From CAWAPD01 sp963783865 (GTDB taxonomy: Bacteria > Actinomycetota > Thermoleophilia > UBA2241): DNA of 64,000 nucleotides. The DNA lies in assembly GCA_963783865.1 (NCBI GenBank), contig CAWAPD010000002.1, positions 434,001 to 498,000 of the forward strand, read 5' to 3'. Positions 52,711-61,700 of the stretch are shown here, piece by piece. The translations under genes and the position numbers were made by a program. How positions within the stretch are numbered: the stretch's first letter is position 1; each line of letters starts with the position of its first letter. The notes beneath the pieces are model-generated. The model made no database searches and was not told the origin of the DNA. It worked only from the letters and a program-made list of their open reading frames with translations.

Positions 52711-52746
52711 CTAGACCTCGACCGGTCGCGGCCGGCGTCGTTTCAT
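52711..52746 (-). CDS. possible 11-codon leader ORF upstream of the MttB-type gene
   Basis: ATG 52746 follows GGGGAGG at ideal spacing and encodes MKRRRPRPVEV then TAG, ending 11 nt before the GTG of the methyltransferase gene. Arg-rich leaders can couple or attenuate translation. Out of frame with the downstream gene. Speculative. Confidence 0.35.
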   Translation of the reverse strand: MKRRRPRPVEV

Positions 52747-52798
52747 GCTGCCTCCCCAAGACGATCGACGAACCCCCTGGGCGAATCCAATCAGAAAA

Positions 52799-52837
52799 CG
52801 AGGGGGGCCGCATCCTCACGGATGCGGCCCCCCCTCG
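52799..52837 (-). terminator. intrinsic terminator after the ABC transporter genes
   Basis: A 17-bp stem (one bulged C) with a 4-nt loop follows the last ABC gene and is succeeded on the minus strand by CGTTTTCTGATT, a true T-tract, rare in this window. Confidence 0.85.
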
Positions 52838-52847
52838 AAGACTGCGC

Positions 52848-53942
52848 TCAGTCGCCGAGACGCAGGCAGGCCGCGTAGTGCGTGCCCCCAAGGTGCGTGT
52901 CGCCCGGCTCCTTCTCGCTGCAGATGTCCATCCGCTCGGGACACCGGGGATGGAAACGGCAGCCGGACGGCATGTTGGCCGGGTTCGGCGTCTCGCCCTT
53001 GAGGATCGTGCGCTGGCGGTTGGCGGTCGGGTCTGGGACCGGGATGACCGAGATCAGCGCCTTGGTGTACGGGTGCTGCGGGTTGGAGACGACTTCCTCG
53101 GTCTCGCCGATCTCGATGATCTTGCCGAGGTACATCACGGCGATGCGGTCCGAGATGACCCAGGCCAGGGAGAGGTCGTGGGTGATGAACAGGTAGGTGA
53201 CCCCAAGGGTCTCCTTCTGCTGCACCATCAGCCTGAGGATGTCGTTCCGGATCGACACGTCGAGGCTGGCCACCGGCTCGTCGGCGATGATCACGTCGGG
53301 CCGCAGCACCGTCGCGCCGGCGATGCACACGCGCTGACGCTGGCCCCCGGAGAGCTCGTGTGGGTACCGGTAGAGGTACTCGCGGGCCGGCCGCAGGCCG
53401 GCGTTGTCGAGCGCCTCGACGACACGGTCTTCCTTCTCCTTCTCGCTCTGGGTCGCGTGGCTCACCTCGAGCGGCTCGGCGATGATGTCGAAGATCGTGT
53501 GCTTGGGGTTGATGGACTGGTAGGGGTCCTGGAAGATGATCTGCGCGTGGCGGCGGTACTCGTGGAACGCCGCGGTGGAGAACTTGCTGATCGGCATGCC
53601 CTTGTAGTACATCTCGCCACCGGTCGCTCCCTCGAGCCCCAGGATGGTGCGGCCGGTGGTCGTCTTGCCGCAGCCCGACTCGCCGACGAGGGCGAGGATC
53701 TCGCCGGGCGCTATGTCGAACGAGACCTTGTCGACCGCCTTGACCCAGCGCTTCTCGGTGCTGAGCATCGCCTTGAAGAAGCTCTGGCGCACCGGGAAGT
53801 ACACCTCGAGCGCGTCGATGTTGAACAGCTTGCCCTCGGGGGTGACCGCGTTGAGCAGGTCCTTGCGGCTGACCTGGCCCGAGTGCTTCTTGCCGTTGCC
53901 GGCGGGGTTCACGACCGGTTCGGTCTGCACGTCGCTCATCAT
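52848..53942 (-). CDS. dipeptide/oligopeptide-type ABC transporter ATP-binding protein (DppF-like)
   Basis: The 364-residue ATPase has Walker A GESGCGKTTTGRTI near residue 83, the signature LSGGQRQRVCIAG, Walker B ADEPVASLDV and the C-terminal oligopeptide-type extension with four cysteines in GCRFHPRCPERMDICSE, which binds an Fe-S cluster in relatives. It overlaps the DppD gene by four nt (ATGATGA). It energises import together with the three genes upstream; substrate specificity is set by an unlinked binding protein. Confidence 0.92.
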   Translation of the reverse strand: MMSDVQTEPVVNPAGNGKKHSGQVSRKDLLNAVTPEGKLFNIDALEVYFPVRQSFFKAMLSTEKRWVKAVDKVSFDIAPGEILALVGESGCGKTTTGRTILGLEGATGGEMYYKGMPISKFSTAAFHEYRRHAQIIFQDPYQSINPKHTIFDIIAEPLEVSHATQSEKEKEDRVVEALDNAGLRPAREYLYRYPHELSGGQRQRVCIAGATVLRPDVIIADEPVASLDVSIRNDILRLMVQQKETLGVTYLFITHDLSLAWVISDRIAVMYLGKIIEIGETEEVVSNPQHPYTKALISVIPVPDPTANRQRTILKGETPNPANMPSGCRFHPRCPERMDICSEKEPGDTHLGGTHYAACLRLGD

Positions 53943-54952
53943 CCACCCACCTTGATGCAACGGACGAAGTGGCCCGGGCCGACCTCGACGAGCTGGCGTT
54001 CGCCGACGACGCAGTCCGGGATGCTCTCGGAGCAGCGCGGGTAGAACCGGCAGCCCGGCGGCGGCTTGAGCAGGTTCGGCGGGTCGCCGGGGATCGACGT
54101 CACCATCTCCCGCGTCTCGTGGATGTTGGGGAACGCGTGGATGAGCTGCTTGGTGTACGGGTGCTGGGCGTCGTTGAAGATGTCCTCGGTCGTGCCCGAT
54201 TCCATGACGTTGCCCGCGTACATGATGACGCCCTTGTCGCACGTCTCGGCCATGACCGACAGGTCGTGGCTGATCAGGATGAACGACAGGTTCAGCTCGC
54301 GGCGCAGGCGCTCGATCAGCTCGAGGATCTGCGCCTGCACCATCACGTCGAGTGCCGTCGTCGGCTCGTCGCCGATGATCAGCTTGGGGTTGCAGGCCAG
54401 CGCCATCGCGATCATGGCGCGCTGACGCATGCCGCCCGACATCTCGTGCGGGAACTCGGTGATGCGCTTGGGGTTGATCCCCACGAGGTCGAAGAGCTCC
54501 TTCGCCCTGACCGTCGCCTTGTTCTCGCTCAGTCCCTCGTGGAGCATGATCGGCTCGGCGATCTGCTTGCCGACCTGCTGCACCGGGTTGAGGGCGTTCA
54601 TTGCACCCTGGAAGATGATCGAGATCTCCTTCCAGCGGATCTTGCTCATGCCGAACTCGGTGCGCTTGACCAGGTTGCGGCCGTCGAACAGGACCTCGCC
54701 CGAGACGATGCGCCCGTTCTCGGGCAGGAGCTTGAGGATCGCCAGGGCGGCGGTCGTCTTGCCGCAGCCGGACTCGCCGGCCAGGCCGAGGCTCTTGCCC
54801 TCTTCGAGGACGAAGCTCACCCCGTCGACCGCCTTGACGTCGCCCTCGCGCAGCTTGAAGTACGCGGTCAGCTCGCGGACGTCGAGGAGGCCCTCGTGCT
54901 CGATCTTGCGTGCGGCCGCCTGGTCTGGAGCCGCTGTCTCAACCGTGCTCAC
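53939..54952 (-). CDS. dipeptide/oligopeptide-type ABC transporter ATP-binding protein (DppD-like)
   Basis: The 337-residue ATPase has Walker A GESGCGKTTAALAI, LSHxMSGGMRQRAMIAMAL with the signature motif MSGGMRQR, Walker B GDEPTTALDVM and the C-terminal GCRFYPRCSESIPDC cysteines. It pairs with the DppF-like protein to form the ATPase dimer of a dipeptide/nickel/oligopeptide-type importer. Overlaps both neighbours by 4 nt, as is normal for this operon type. Confidence 0.93.
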   Translation of the reverse strand: MSTVETAAPDQAAARKIEHEGLLDVRELTAYFKLREGDVKAVDGVSFVLEEGKSLGLAGESGCGKTTAALAILKLLPENGRIVSGEVLFDGRNLVKRTEFGMSKIRWKEISIIFQGAMNALNPVQQVGKQIAEPIMLHEGLSENKATVRAKELFDLVGINPKRITEFPHEMSGGMRQRAMIAMALACNPKLIIGDEPTTALDVMVQAQILELIERLRRELNLSFILISHDLSVMAETCDKGVIMYAGNVMESGTTEDIFNDAQHPYTKQLIHAFPNIHETREMVTSIPGDPPNLLKPPPGCRFYPRCSESIPDCVVGERQLVEVGPGHFVRCIKVGG

Positions 54953-56397
54953 GACTGGCCTCCTCTCTCGTGGTCGTACGCGACGCCCTCGACGCCGCCG
55001 TCCCCGTACCCGCTGACCGACAGGCCGCCGAAGCTGCTTCCCGGCATCACCTCGGGCATGGCCTGCTTGCCGTCTTCGGGCCGGCCCCCGCTCTCCTCAC
55101 GCTTGCGGAGCTTCGGATCGAGGACCTCGTCGAACGCGGTGCCCATGAAGGTGAACGCTAGCACCACGAGGACGATGGCGACACCCGGAGGCATGATGTA
55201 CCAGTAGGCGGGCAGACCGGCGGCACCGGACACCCACGCGTAGTGGAGCATGGTGCCCCAGCTGAAGTTCAGCGGGTCGCCGAGACCGAGGAACGAGAGC
55301 TCGGTCTCGGCCAGGATGGCGATCGCCACCACCAGGATCGTGTTGGCGAAGATCAGCGGGAACACGTTGGGCAGCACATGGCGCTGCATGATGTGCAGGT
55401 CGCTGGAGCCGATGGCCTTGGCCCGCTCGACGAACTGCAGCTCGCGCACGCGCAGGGCGTCGGACCGCACCACGCGGGCGGTGCCGGGCCAGCTCGTGAT
55501 GCCGATGATCAGGATGATGATCGCGAAGTTCTGCCCCCAGGCGGCGGCCAGCACCATGGCCAGAGGCAGCCAGGGGATCACCAGGAAGGCGTCGGTCAGG
55601 CGCATCAGCACCTCGCCGGTGGCCTTGCCGTAGTAGCCGGCCGCGATGCCGATCGACGCGCCCAGCACCGACGAGATGATCGTCGCCATGAGGCCCACGA
55701 AGATCGAGATGCGGGCGCTCCAGATGAACTCGGCGTAGACCGAGAGGCCCTGCTCGTCGGTGCCGAAGAGGTGGTAGTAGGACAGCGAGGGCGGCTCGAA
55801 CGGCAGGTGGCCGTGCTGGGCCGTCGGGTACAGGCGCGCGTGGTCGGCGATGAACGGCGCGAACAGCGCCATGAGCACGAAGGCCAGCAGGATCCACAGG
55901 CCGACCATGCCCTGCCAGTTACCGCGGTAGAGCTTCCAGATCTGCCGCGTGTTCCAGACCGTGAGCTCGGCACGCTCGGGGTTGGCCTGCGCCCAGGCGA
56001 GGATGCAGAGGTCGACCATGACGATGGCGACCGTCTGGAAGGCCCAGCCGTAGTAGCCGGAGGCGCCCTTGAGCGCGAAGCCGTGGCCCTGGAACACGCC
56101 CGCATTCGACAGCCCCCAGACGGCGAACAGGGCGCCGGTGGCGAGCAGGGCGTGCGGCAGATAGGTCTTGCGCCGCTTTCGCGCCATCATGGTGGCGCCG
56201 CTGGCGATGCAGATCGCGGCCGCCGCGAACAGCATCCACGCGGGGTAGGCGCCGATGGTGGGCGAGAAGAAGCCCTTGATGATCGCGGTGAAGCCGGCGT
56301 AGAGAGGAATGGTCTTGGGGTATCTGATCATCTCCAGGATGATCCAGGCCACCGGCGACCAGACAAGCACCCATTTCTTCAGCCGCGCGGGAATCAT
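54949..56397 (-). CDS. ABC transporter permease (DppC-like) with extra N-terminal membrane domain
   Basis: Of 482 residues, the part after about 170 is a DppC/NikC-type permease (LYRGNWQGMVGLWILLAFVL, LFGTDEQGLSVYAEFIWSAR, EAA loop ERAKAIGSSDLHIMQRHVLPN). Before it lie about 165 residues with four further hydrophobic segments that normal DppC proteins lack. A hydrophilic tail of about 50 residues follows the last helix. The extra part may be a separate receptor or sensor module or a fusion. Start ATG 56397 overlaps the DppB stop by 4 nt. Confidence 0.87.
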   Translation of the reverse strand: MIPARLKKWVLVWSPVAWIILEMIRYPKTIPLYAGFTAIIKGFFSPTIGAYPAWMLFAAAAICIASGATMMARKRRKTYLPHALLATGALFAVWGLSNAGVFQGHGFALKGASGYYGWAFQTVAIVMVDLCILAWAQANPERAELTVWNTRQIWKLYRGNWQGMVGLWILLAFVLMALFAPFIADHARLYPTAQHGHLPFEPPSLSYYHLFGTDEQGLSVYAEFIWSARISIFVGLMATIISSVLGASIGIAAGYYGKATGEVLMRLTDAFLVIPWLPLAMVLAAAWGQNFAIIILIIGITSWPGTARVVRSDALRVRELQFVERAKAIGSSDLHIMQRHVLPNVFPLIFANTILVVAIAILAETELSFLGLGDPLNFSWGTMLHYAWVSGAAGLPAYWYIMPPGVAIVLVVLAFTFMGTAFDEVLDPKLRKREESGGRPEDGKQAMPEVMPGSSFGGLSVSGYGDGGVEGVAYDHERGGQS

Positions 56398-57383
56398 GCC
56401 TTCACCCTTGGGTCGAGGTAGTAGTACATGAGGTCGGCGATCAGGTTGGCGACGATGACCCCGATGCTCGACAGCAGGAACACGGCCTGCATCACGGGAT
56501 AGTCACGCGAGACCATCGACTCCCACGACAGGAGCCCGAGGCCCGGCCAGTTGAACACGCTCTCGGCGAGGATGGCGCCGGTCATCACGAACCCCAGGTT
56601 CATCATGACGAGCGTGACGGTCGGCAGCATGGCGTTCGGAGCCACGTGGCGCCACAGCACCTGGTTGTCGCTGAGGCCCTTGGCGCGCGCCGTGAGGGCG
56701 AAGTCCTCGTTCATCACGCCCGTGAGCGAGCTGCGCATGATGAGGTGGTACTCGCCCATGTAGGTGAGCGCGAAGGTCAGGGCCGGCAGGAGCAGGTGGT
56801 GCGTCAGCGTCGTGAGCGACTGCCAGTCGAGGGGGATCGGCCCCCACATGTGGAAGGGCGTGCCGGGGTCGTACATGCGGCCCACGGGGAACCACCCCAG
56901 CTTCACCGAGAAGAGCATGATGAACAGGAGGCCCGACCAGAAGGTCGGCATCGAGTAGAGGATCATGCCGGTGTTCGTGCTGATGACGTCGAACTTGCCC
57001 GCTCGGCGCCATCCGGCTATGACGCCCGTGATCAAGCCGATGACTGTGGCGATCACGGTGCCCGTGCCCACCAGCAGGATCGTCGGCCAGATCCGCTCCT
57101 CTACGACGTTGATGACAGGACGCTTCTGGGCGAACGAGTCGCCGAACTTCAGCTGCAGGGTGTCGCCCCAGTAGAGCTCGAACTGCTTGTACATCGGCTG
57201 GTCGAGGTGGAACGCCTTGCGCTGCTTGGCCATCGCGTCGAGCGAGAACCGTCCCTTCGGGACCAGGAGCCGGGCGGGGTCGCCCGGCAGGATCCGGAAC
57301 AGCATGAAGTTGAACGACGCGATAATGACGAGCGTCAGCAGCGCGTTGGCGATCTTCCGAACGAAGTATCGTCGCTTATCCAC
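56394..57383 (-). CDS. ABC transporter permease (DppB-like)
   Basis: The 329-residue permease has the family N-terminus FVRKIANALLTLVIIASFNFMLF, the conserved RILPGDPARLLV, LGWFPVGRMYD and the EAA loop TARAKGLSDNQVLWRHVAPNA, six membrane helices. GTG 57383 starts it; a 16-codon leader ORF (57376-57426) overlaps this start and carries the strong AGGAGGAG site, so translation is probably by coupling. First gene of the transporter operon. Confidence 0.92.
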   Translation of the reverse strand: MDKRRYFVRKIANALLTLVIIASFNFMLFRILPGDPARLLVPKGRFSLDAMAKQRKAFHLDQPMYKQFELYWGDTLQLKFGDSFAQKRPVINVVEERIWPTILLVGTGTVIATVIGLITGVIAGWRRAGKFDVISTNTGMILYSMPTFWSGLLFIMLFSVKLGWFPVGRMYDPGTPFHMWGPIPLDWQSLTTLTHHLLLPALTFALTYMGEYHLIMRSSLTGVMNEDFALTARAKGLSDNQVLWRHVAPNAMLPTVTLVMMNLGFVMTGAILAESVFNWPGLGLLSWESMVSRDYPVMQAVFLLSSIGVIVANLIADLMYYYLDPRVKA

Positions 57384-57426
57384 GGCTCATCCGAGCGCGA
57401 CAAGCACTGGCGGAACCGTTCGTCAT
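57376..57426 (-). CDS. 16-codon leader ORF overlapping the DppB-like start
   Basis: ATG 57426 lies about 10 nt after AGGAGGAG and encodes MTNGSASACRARMSRG, its TAA overlapping the GTG start of the permease. This arrangement is typical of translational coupling. No known function of the peptide. Confidence 0.4.
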   Translation of the reverse strand: MTNGSASACRARMSRG

Positions 57427-57691
57427 CGCGCCCGTTCTCCTCCTCTCAGGCTGGGACCACGGGATGACCGTCGCACAGACGGTCGCTGACAGGGGAGACC
57501 CCCCGGAGTAGTGTCGTCGCTCATGGCCGGACGGCCGAGCGGGATCGATGGCGCACCCGGCCGCCGCCCGCATGATCATCGTGTCGCGTGCCTCGTACGA
57601 GTGTGTGACGTCGAGGTACCCCCTTCGGATCCCGTCCGCCTTCCGGACCACTGACTGCCCCGCATCGGGGCAGGGTAGGTCTTGGATTGTA
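57427..57691 (-). promoter_or_regulatory. long structured leader and candidate promoter of the transporter operon
   Basis: TACAAT (57686-57691) is a possible -10 box, giving a leader of about 300 nt to the DppB-like gene. Within it are hairpins TGCCCCGCATCGGGGCA (57657-57673) and GACCGTC/GACGGTC (57464-57482). I do not recognise a known riboswitch. No gene other than the leader ORF is seen. Confidence 0.35.
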
Positions 57692-57763
57692 CTCTTTTGC
57701 GCCCGGTGGGCTACCCGGCGCGAGCCGGCGCCGCTGCTGTGGCCGCCGCCGGTCACCCGCCCG

Positions 57764-58570
57764 CTACTCCAGCAGCCCGGCGCGGTGCGCCTTGAGGTAC
57801 TTGCCGCAGAAGCTGTCCTCTTCGCGCAGCGCCTCGATCGCCTTGACGGTCGCCATCATCTGCTTGTTGCGGACGTCGAGCACCGCCCCGTCGAGACCGA
57901 TCCCCGCGCACATGGCGACGAAGGTGCGGTTCAGCAGCGGCCGGTTCGGCAGGCCGAAGCTGATGTTGCTGAGGCCGCCGGTCGACCGCACGCCGGGGAG
58001 ACGCTCCTTGATCAGACGCAACGTCTGCATCGTCACCGTGCCGGCCGTCGCGTCGGCCGAGACGGCCATCACGAGCGGGTCGAACCACATGTCCTCGCGG
58101 GACAGGCCGGCGCCGGCGAGCAGGTCGTGGAGCTTCTGGGCGACGGCGAACCGGTCCTCGGGGGTGGCCGGGATGCCGGAGTCGTCGAGCACCAGCGCCA
58201 CCACCGGGCACTTGTACTTCTCGACCAGCGGCAGGACCGTGTCGATACGGCTCTGCTCGCCGCTGATGGAGTTGATCTGCGGCACCTTGCCGCCGTCGCT
58301 GATGCAGGCCTCGACGCCCGCCTGGAGGGCGGCCGGGTTGGCCGAGTCGACCATCAGCTGCTGGTCGGTGACGCCGCGGACCACGCCGATCAGCCACGTG
58401 AGGTCCTCGACCTCGTTGCCCCCGGCGACGCCGCCGTTGACGTCGAGGACGTTGGCCCCGGCCGCGAGCTGGTCCTGGGCCAGGCCCTGGATGAACGCGT
58501 CGTCGCGCGCCTGGATCGCCTCTGCGACCTGCTTGCGAGTCCCGTTGATCGATTCGCCTACCAGCAGCAT
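57764..58570 (-). CDS. methyltetrahydrofolate:corrinoid-type methyltransferase (MtgA/AcsE family)
   Basis: The 268-residue pterin-binding barrel (DHPS-like fold) has LLVGESINGTRKQVAEAI at the N-terminus, ANVLDVNGG, MVDSANPAALQAG, VVALVLDDSGIP and GLSNISFGLPNRPLLN, all signatures of the MetH/AcsE/MtgA methyltransferases that move a methyl group between a corrinoid protein and tetrahydrofolate. ATG 58570 with GGAGG fits the family start; the longer frame to 58690 reads through the leader. It lies on the same strand as the transporter and MttB-type genes and provides the likely THF end of a demethylation route. Confidence 0.9.
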   Translation of the reverse strand: MLLVGESINGTRKQVAEAIQARDDAFIQGLAQDQLAAGANVLDVNGGVAGGNEVEDLTWLIGVVRGVTDQQLMVDSANPAALQAGVEACISDGGKVPQINSISGEQSRIDTVLPLVEKYKCPVVALVLDDSGIPATPEDRFAVAQKLHDLLAGAGLSREDMWFDPLVMAVSADATAGTVTMQTLRLIKERLPGVRSTGGLSNISFGLPNRPLLNRTFVAMCAGIGLDGAVLDVRNKQMMATVKAIEALREEDSFCGKYLKAHRAGLLE

Positions 58571-58605
58571 ATCCACAACCTCCACTACGATGTGACGCGG
58601 GACCA

Positions 58606-58644
58606 CCCCGAGATATTCGCGCTTTCTCGGGGGGACGTATCTTA
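58606..58644 (-). promoter_or_regulatory. promoter and 5' hairpin of the methyltransferase gene
   Basis: TAAGAT (58639-58644) on the minus strand predicts a start near 58632, exactly at a CCCCGAGA/TCTCGGGG stem-loop (58606-58632) that would form the 5' end of the mRNA. The leader is 62 nt. Confidence 0.5.
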
Positions 58645-58726
58645 TCGGCGCCGCCGGACCGGTGCCAGACGGCGCGCTAGGCTTGCCCAAGAAACCGCGG
58701 GAGGCGTCCCGGTGGGGCGCCGGTGT

Positions 58727-58751
58727 CGGGCGGGCGCAGGGCGCCCGCCCG
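58727..58751 (-). terminator. hairpin after the GGDEF-HD-GYP gene
   Basis: 11-bp arms with an AGG loop, directly after the stop codon at 58754. Confidence 0.6.
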
Positions 58752-58753
58752 CC

Positions 58754-61700
58754 TCACTCCGGCGCCCTCGGCAGGTCGACCGGCACGTCGGCGCCGGAGG
58801 CGGCGCAGCGGTCGAGGAACAGCTCCGCGAGCGCCGGGTCGAACTGGCCTCCGGCCTCGCGGCGGATCTCGTTCCGCGCCTCGTCCAGCGAGTGCGCCCC
58901 GCGGTACGGCCGGTCCGAGATCATCGCCTGGAACGCGTCACAGATGGCGACCATGCGCGCGCCCAAGGGGATGGCTTCGCCGGCCAGGCCGTCGGGGTAG
59001 CCCCCGCCGTCCCAGCGCTCGTGGTGGTGACGCACGATGGGGTGCAGCCCGCGCGGCGCGTCGGCGTTGACCAGGATGTCGACCCCGACCTCCACGTGCC
59101 GACGCACCTCGGCCTCCTCCTCCCCGGTGAGCGCGTCGCCCTTCTCGAGCAGCTCGGCGGCGAGCCCGACCTTGCCGACGTCGTGCAGGCGCGCGGCGAC
59201 CTCGAACCCGGCGACCTCCTCGGCCGGGCGGCCGGCGACCAGGGCGAGCTGCCTCACCATCTCGGCCACGGCCTCGCCGTGACGCTCGCGGAAGCTCGCC
59301 TTGGCGTCGACGGCCGCGGCCAGCATCTCGAGACCGGGGCGCCAGTGCCCGCCGGCCTCGTCGGCCTCCAGCGGCGCGGCGCCGACCATCTCGTGCACGT
59401 CGCGGTAGTACATGACGCAGTTGCGGCCGCGCCGCTTGGCCCAGAGCAGCGCCGTGTCGGCGGCGCCCAGGACGGTCCGCGGCTCGAGGCCGCAGGCCGG
59501 GAAGTCGGCGACGCCGATCGAGGCCGAGACACTGAAATCGTCTTCGCGCGCGACCGGGACCTCGCCCACCCGCTCGCGGATGCGCTCGGCCAGCGCGCGC
59601 GCCTCCTCGCTCGAGGTCCGTGGCAGCAGCAGCGCGAACTCCTCGCCGCCGTAACGGGCGATGTAGTCCGACTCGCGCGCGGTCGCGCGCAGCACCGACG
59701 ACACGCGCCGCAGGATCTGGTCGCCGCGCGGGTGGCCGTAGCGGTCGTTGACCTGCTTGAAGTGGTCGAGGTCCATCATCAGCAGCGCGAAGGTCTCGCC
59801 GTAGCGCTCGCTGCGCCGCACCTCGCGCTCCAGCGCCTCCTGGAAGTGCCCGTGGTTGTAGAGCCCGGTGAGCGCGTCGGTCGCCGCCCGCTCCTGGCTC
59901 TGCTCGTAGAGCGACGCGTTCTCGATGGCGATCGCCGCCAGGCTGGCGAACGGCTTGACGAGCTCGAGCTCCTCCTCGGTGAAGGTGGCCCCGCGCAGCC
60001 GGTCGAGGTCGAGCACGCCGATCACCTTGCCCATGACCCGCAACGGGACGATGATCGACGCCTGCGGGTCGGGCTCGGTGCCCGGCACGAGCACGCCCCG
60101 CGGATCGAGGTGCGCCTCGTTGACGAGGATCGCCTCGTCGTTGGTGACGACCCAGCCGGTGAGCCCCTCGTCGAGCCTCATCGGCGTCGCCATGAGCTCC
60201 TCTGCGTACTCGTCGACGGCGAACACCGTGTCGATGCGCCGGGCCGCCCAGTCCACCTTGCTGATCGCCAGCGTGTCGTATTCCACCAGCTGGCCCAGCT
60301 TGTCGGCGATAGCCTGGAAGACGACCTTCTCGTCGAGCGTCGAGAGCACCGACTCGCTGACCCGAAGCAGCTCGTGACGCGATTGCAGCTGCCTCTCGAG
60401 CCGCCTCTCCTGGACTTGAAGCGACGCGTAGTGCATGGCGTTCTCGATCGCGATGCCGGCCTGGTTGGCGAAGATCTCGAGACTGCGCACCGACTCGAGC
60501 GTCGGCACCCGGCGGTCGACCGGGTCGTAGACGTCGAGCACGCCGATCGGCACGTTGTCGCGCGAGAGCAGCGGCACGAACAGGCCGTCTCCGCTCTGCC
60601 ACTCGCCCTCGGCCCGCGGCCCCAGGTCGGTGTACTGGAACAGCGCCTTCTCCGCGTCGGACATCGGGAACCGGTCGACGCTGCGGTAGTACGAGTTGCC
60701 GAGCCTGAACTCGGGTCGCATCTGCCACTCGAACTTGGCGCGTGGGAACTCGGCCTCGAGATAGTGGCCGTCGAGCTCGGAGGACCCGCCCAGCGCGACC
60801 CGCGCCCGGTAGACTTCGGCCTCTTCGTCGTAGAGGTAGATCGCCGCCTCTCGGTAGCCGAGCGCCTCGATGACCGTGTTCGCGACCTTCTGCAGCACCT
60901 CGTCGATCTCGAACACCGAGCGCAGCTCGTTGCCCATGCGCAGCAGGGCTTCGATCATCAGCGACCGCTCCCGGAGGTCGGCCGCCAGCACGGTCTGCTC
61001 TTCGTTCAGCCGGGCGTTGTCGACCATCAGGGCGGCGAAGGCGGCCACCGCCATCGCCGCCCGCACCTGCTTGTCGGCGAACCTCGCCCGGCGGCCCGGC
61101 TCGTCGAGCGTGACGACGCCCAGCAGCGTGTCACGTGAGAGAAGCGGCAGCACGAGGGCGCGATCGAGTGACATGCGGGTAGCGAGCTCCCGGTCGACGC
61201 CGGGGGTGTCGGGCGTGACCACGAGAGGCTCGCGCAACGCCCGCACGGTCTCCCAGGGCAGGATCTCGACCCTGCGGCCGCGCTGCGTGCCGTCCCCGAC
61301 CATCCCCGTGGCCGCGGCCACCTTCAGTGTCGGGCCTTCGGCCAGAAGGATGACGCAGCGGGACACGCCGAGACTGGCGCCGAGCTGCCGGGCGACGGTG
61401 CCGAGCGGCTGCGTGAGGTCGAGGCTGGAGACCGGGTCGGTGGCGACCAGGCCGAGCACGCCTGCCTCCTGAGGGATGCGCCGCGACGCGCGCGGCTCGT
61501 GGCCGCGGTCGAGGTTGGCGAGGATCAGGGCGGCGACGAACAGGCCGATGATCAAGGGGATGTCGGCGCTGGCGCGCAGCTCATCGTCGACGGCCAGCGT
61601 CGCCATGAAGAAGCCGAGCCCCGCGACGCTCACGACGATGCCCTCTTCGCGGCGCAGGAACAGCACCGCGACCGGCACGGAGATCGCGAAGAAGAGGTCG

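Noticed and set aside
57430..57756. 126-codon frame upstream of the DppB-like gene
   Set aside because: No recognisable protein; composition is ordinary noncoding and only the last 16 codons have a ribosome binding site.
57548..61138. Plus-strand open frame of almost 1200 codons opposite the methyltransferase and GGDEF-HD genes
   Set aside because: Same antisense artefact; the opposite strand has clear domain motifs and good starts.
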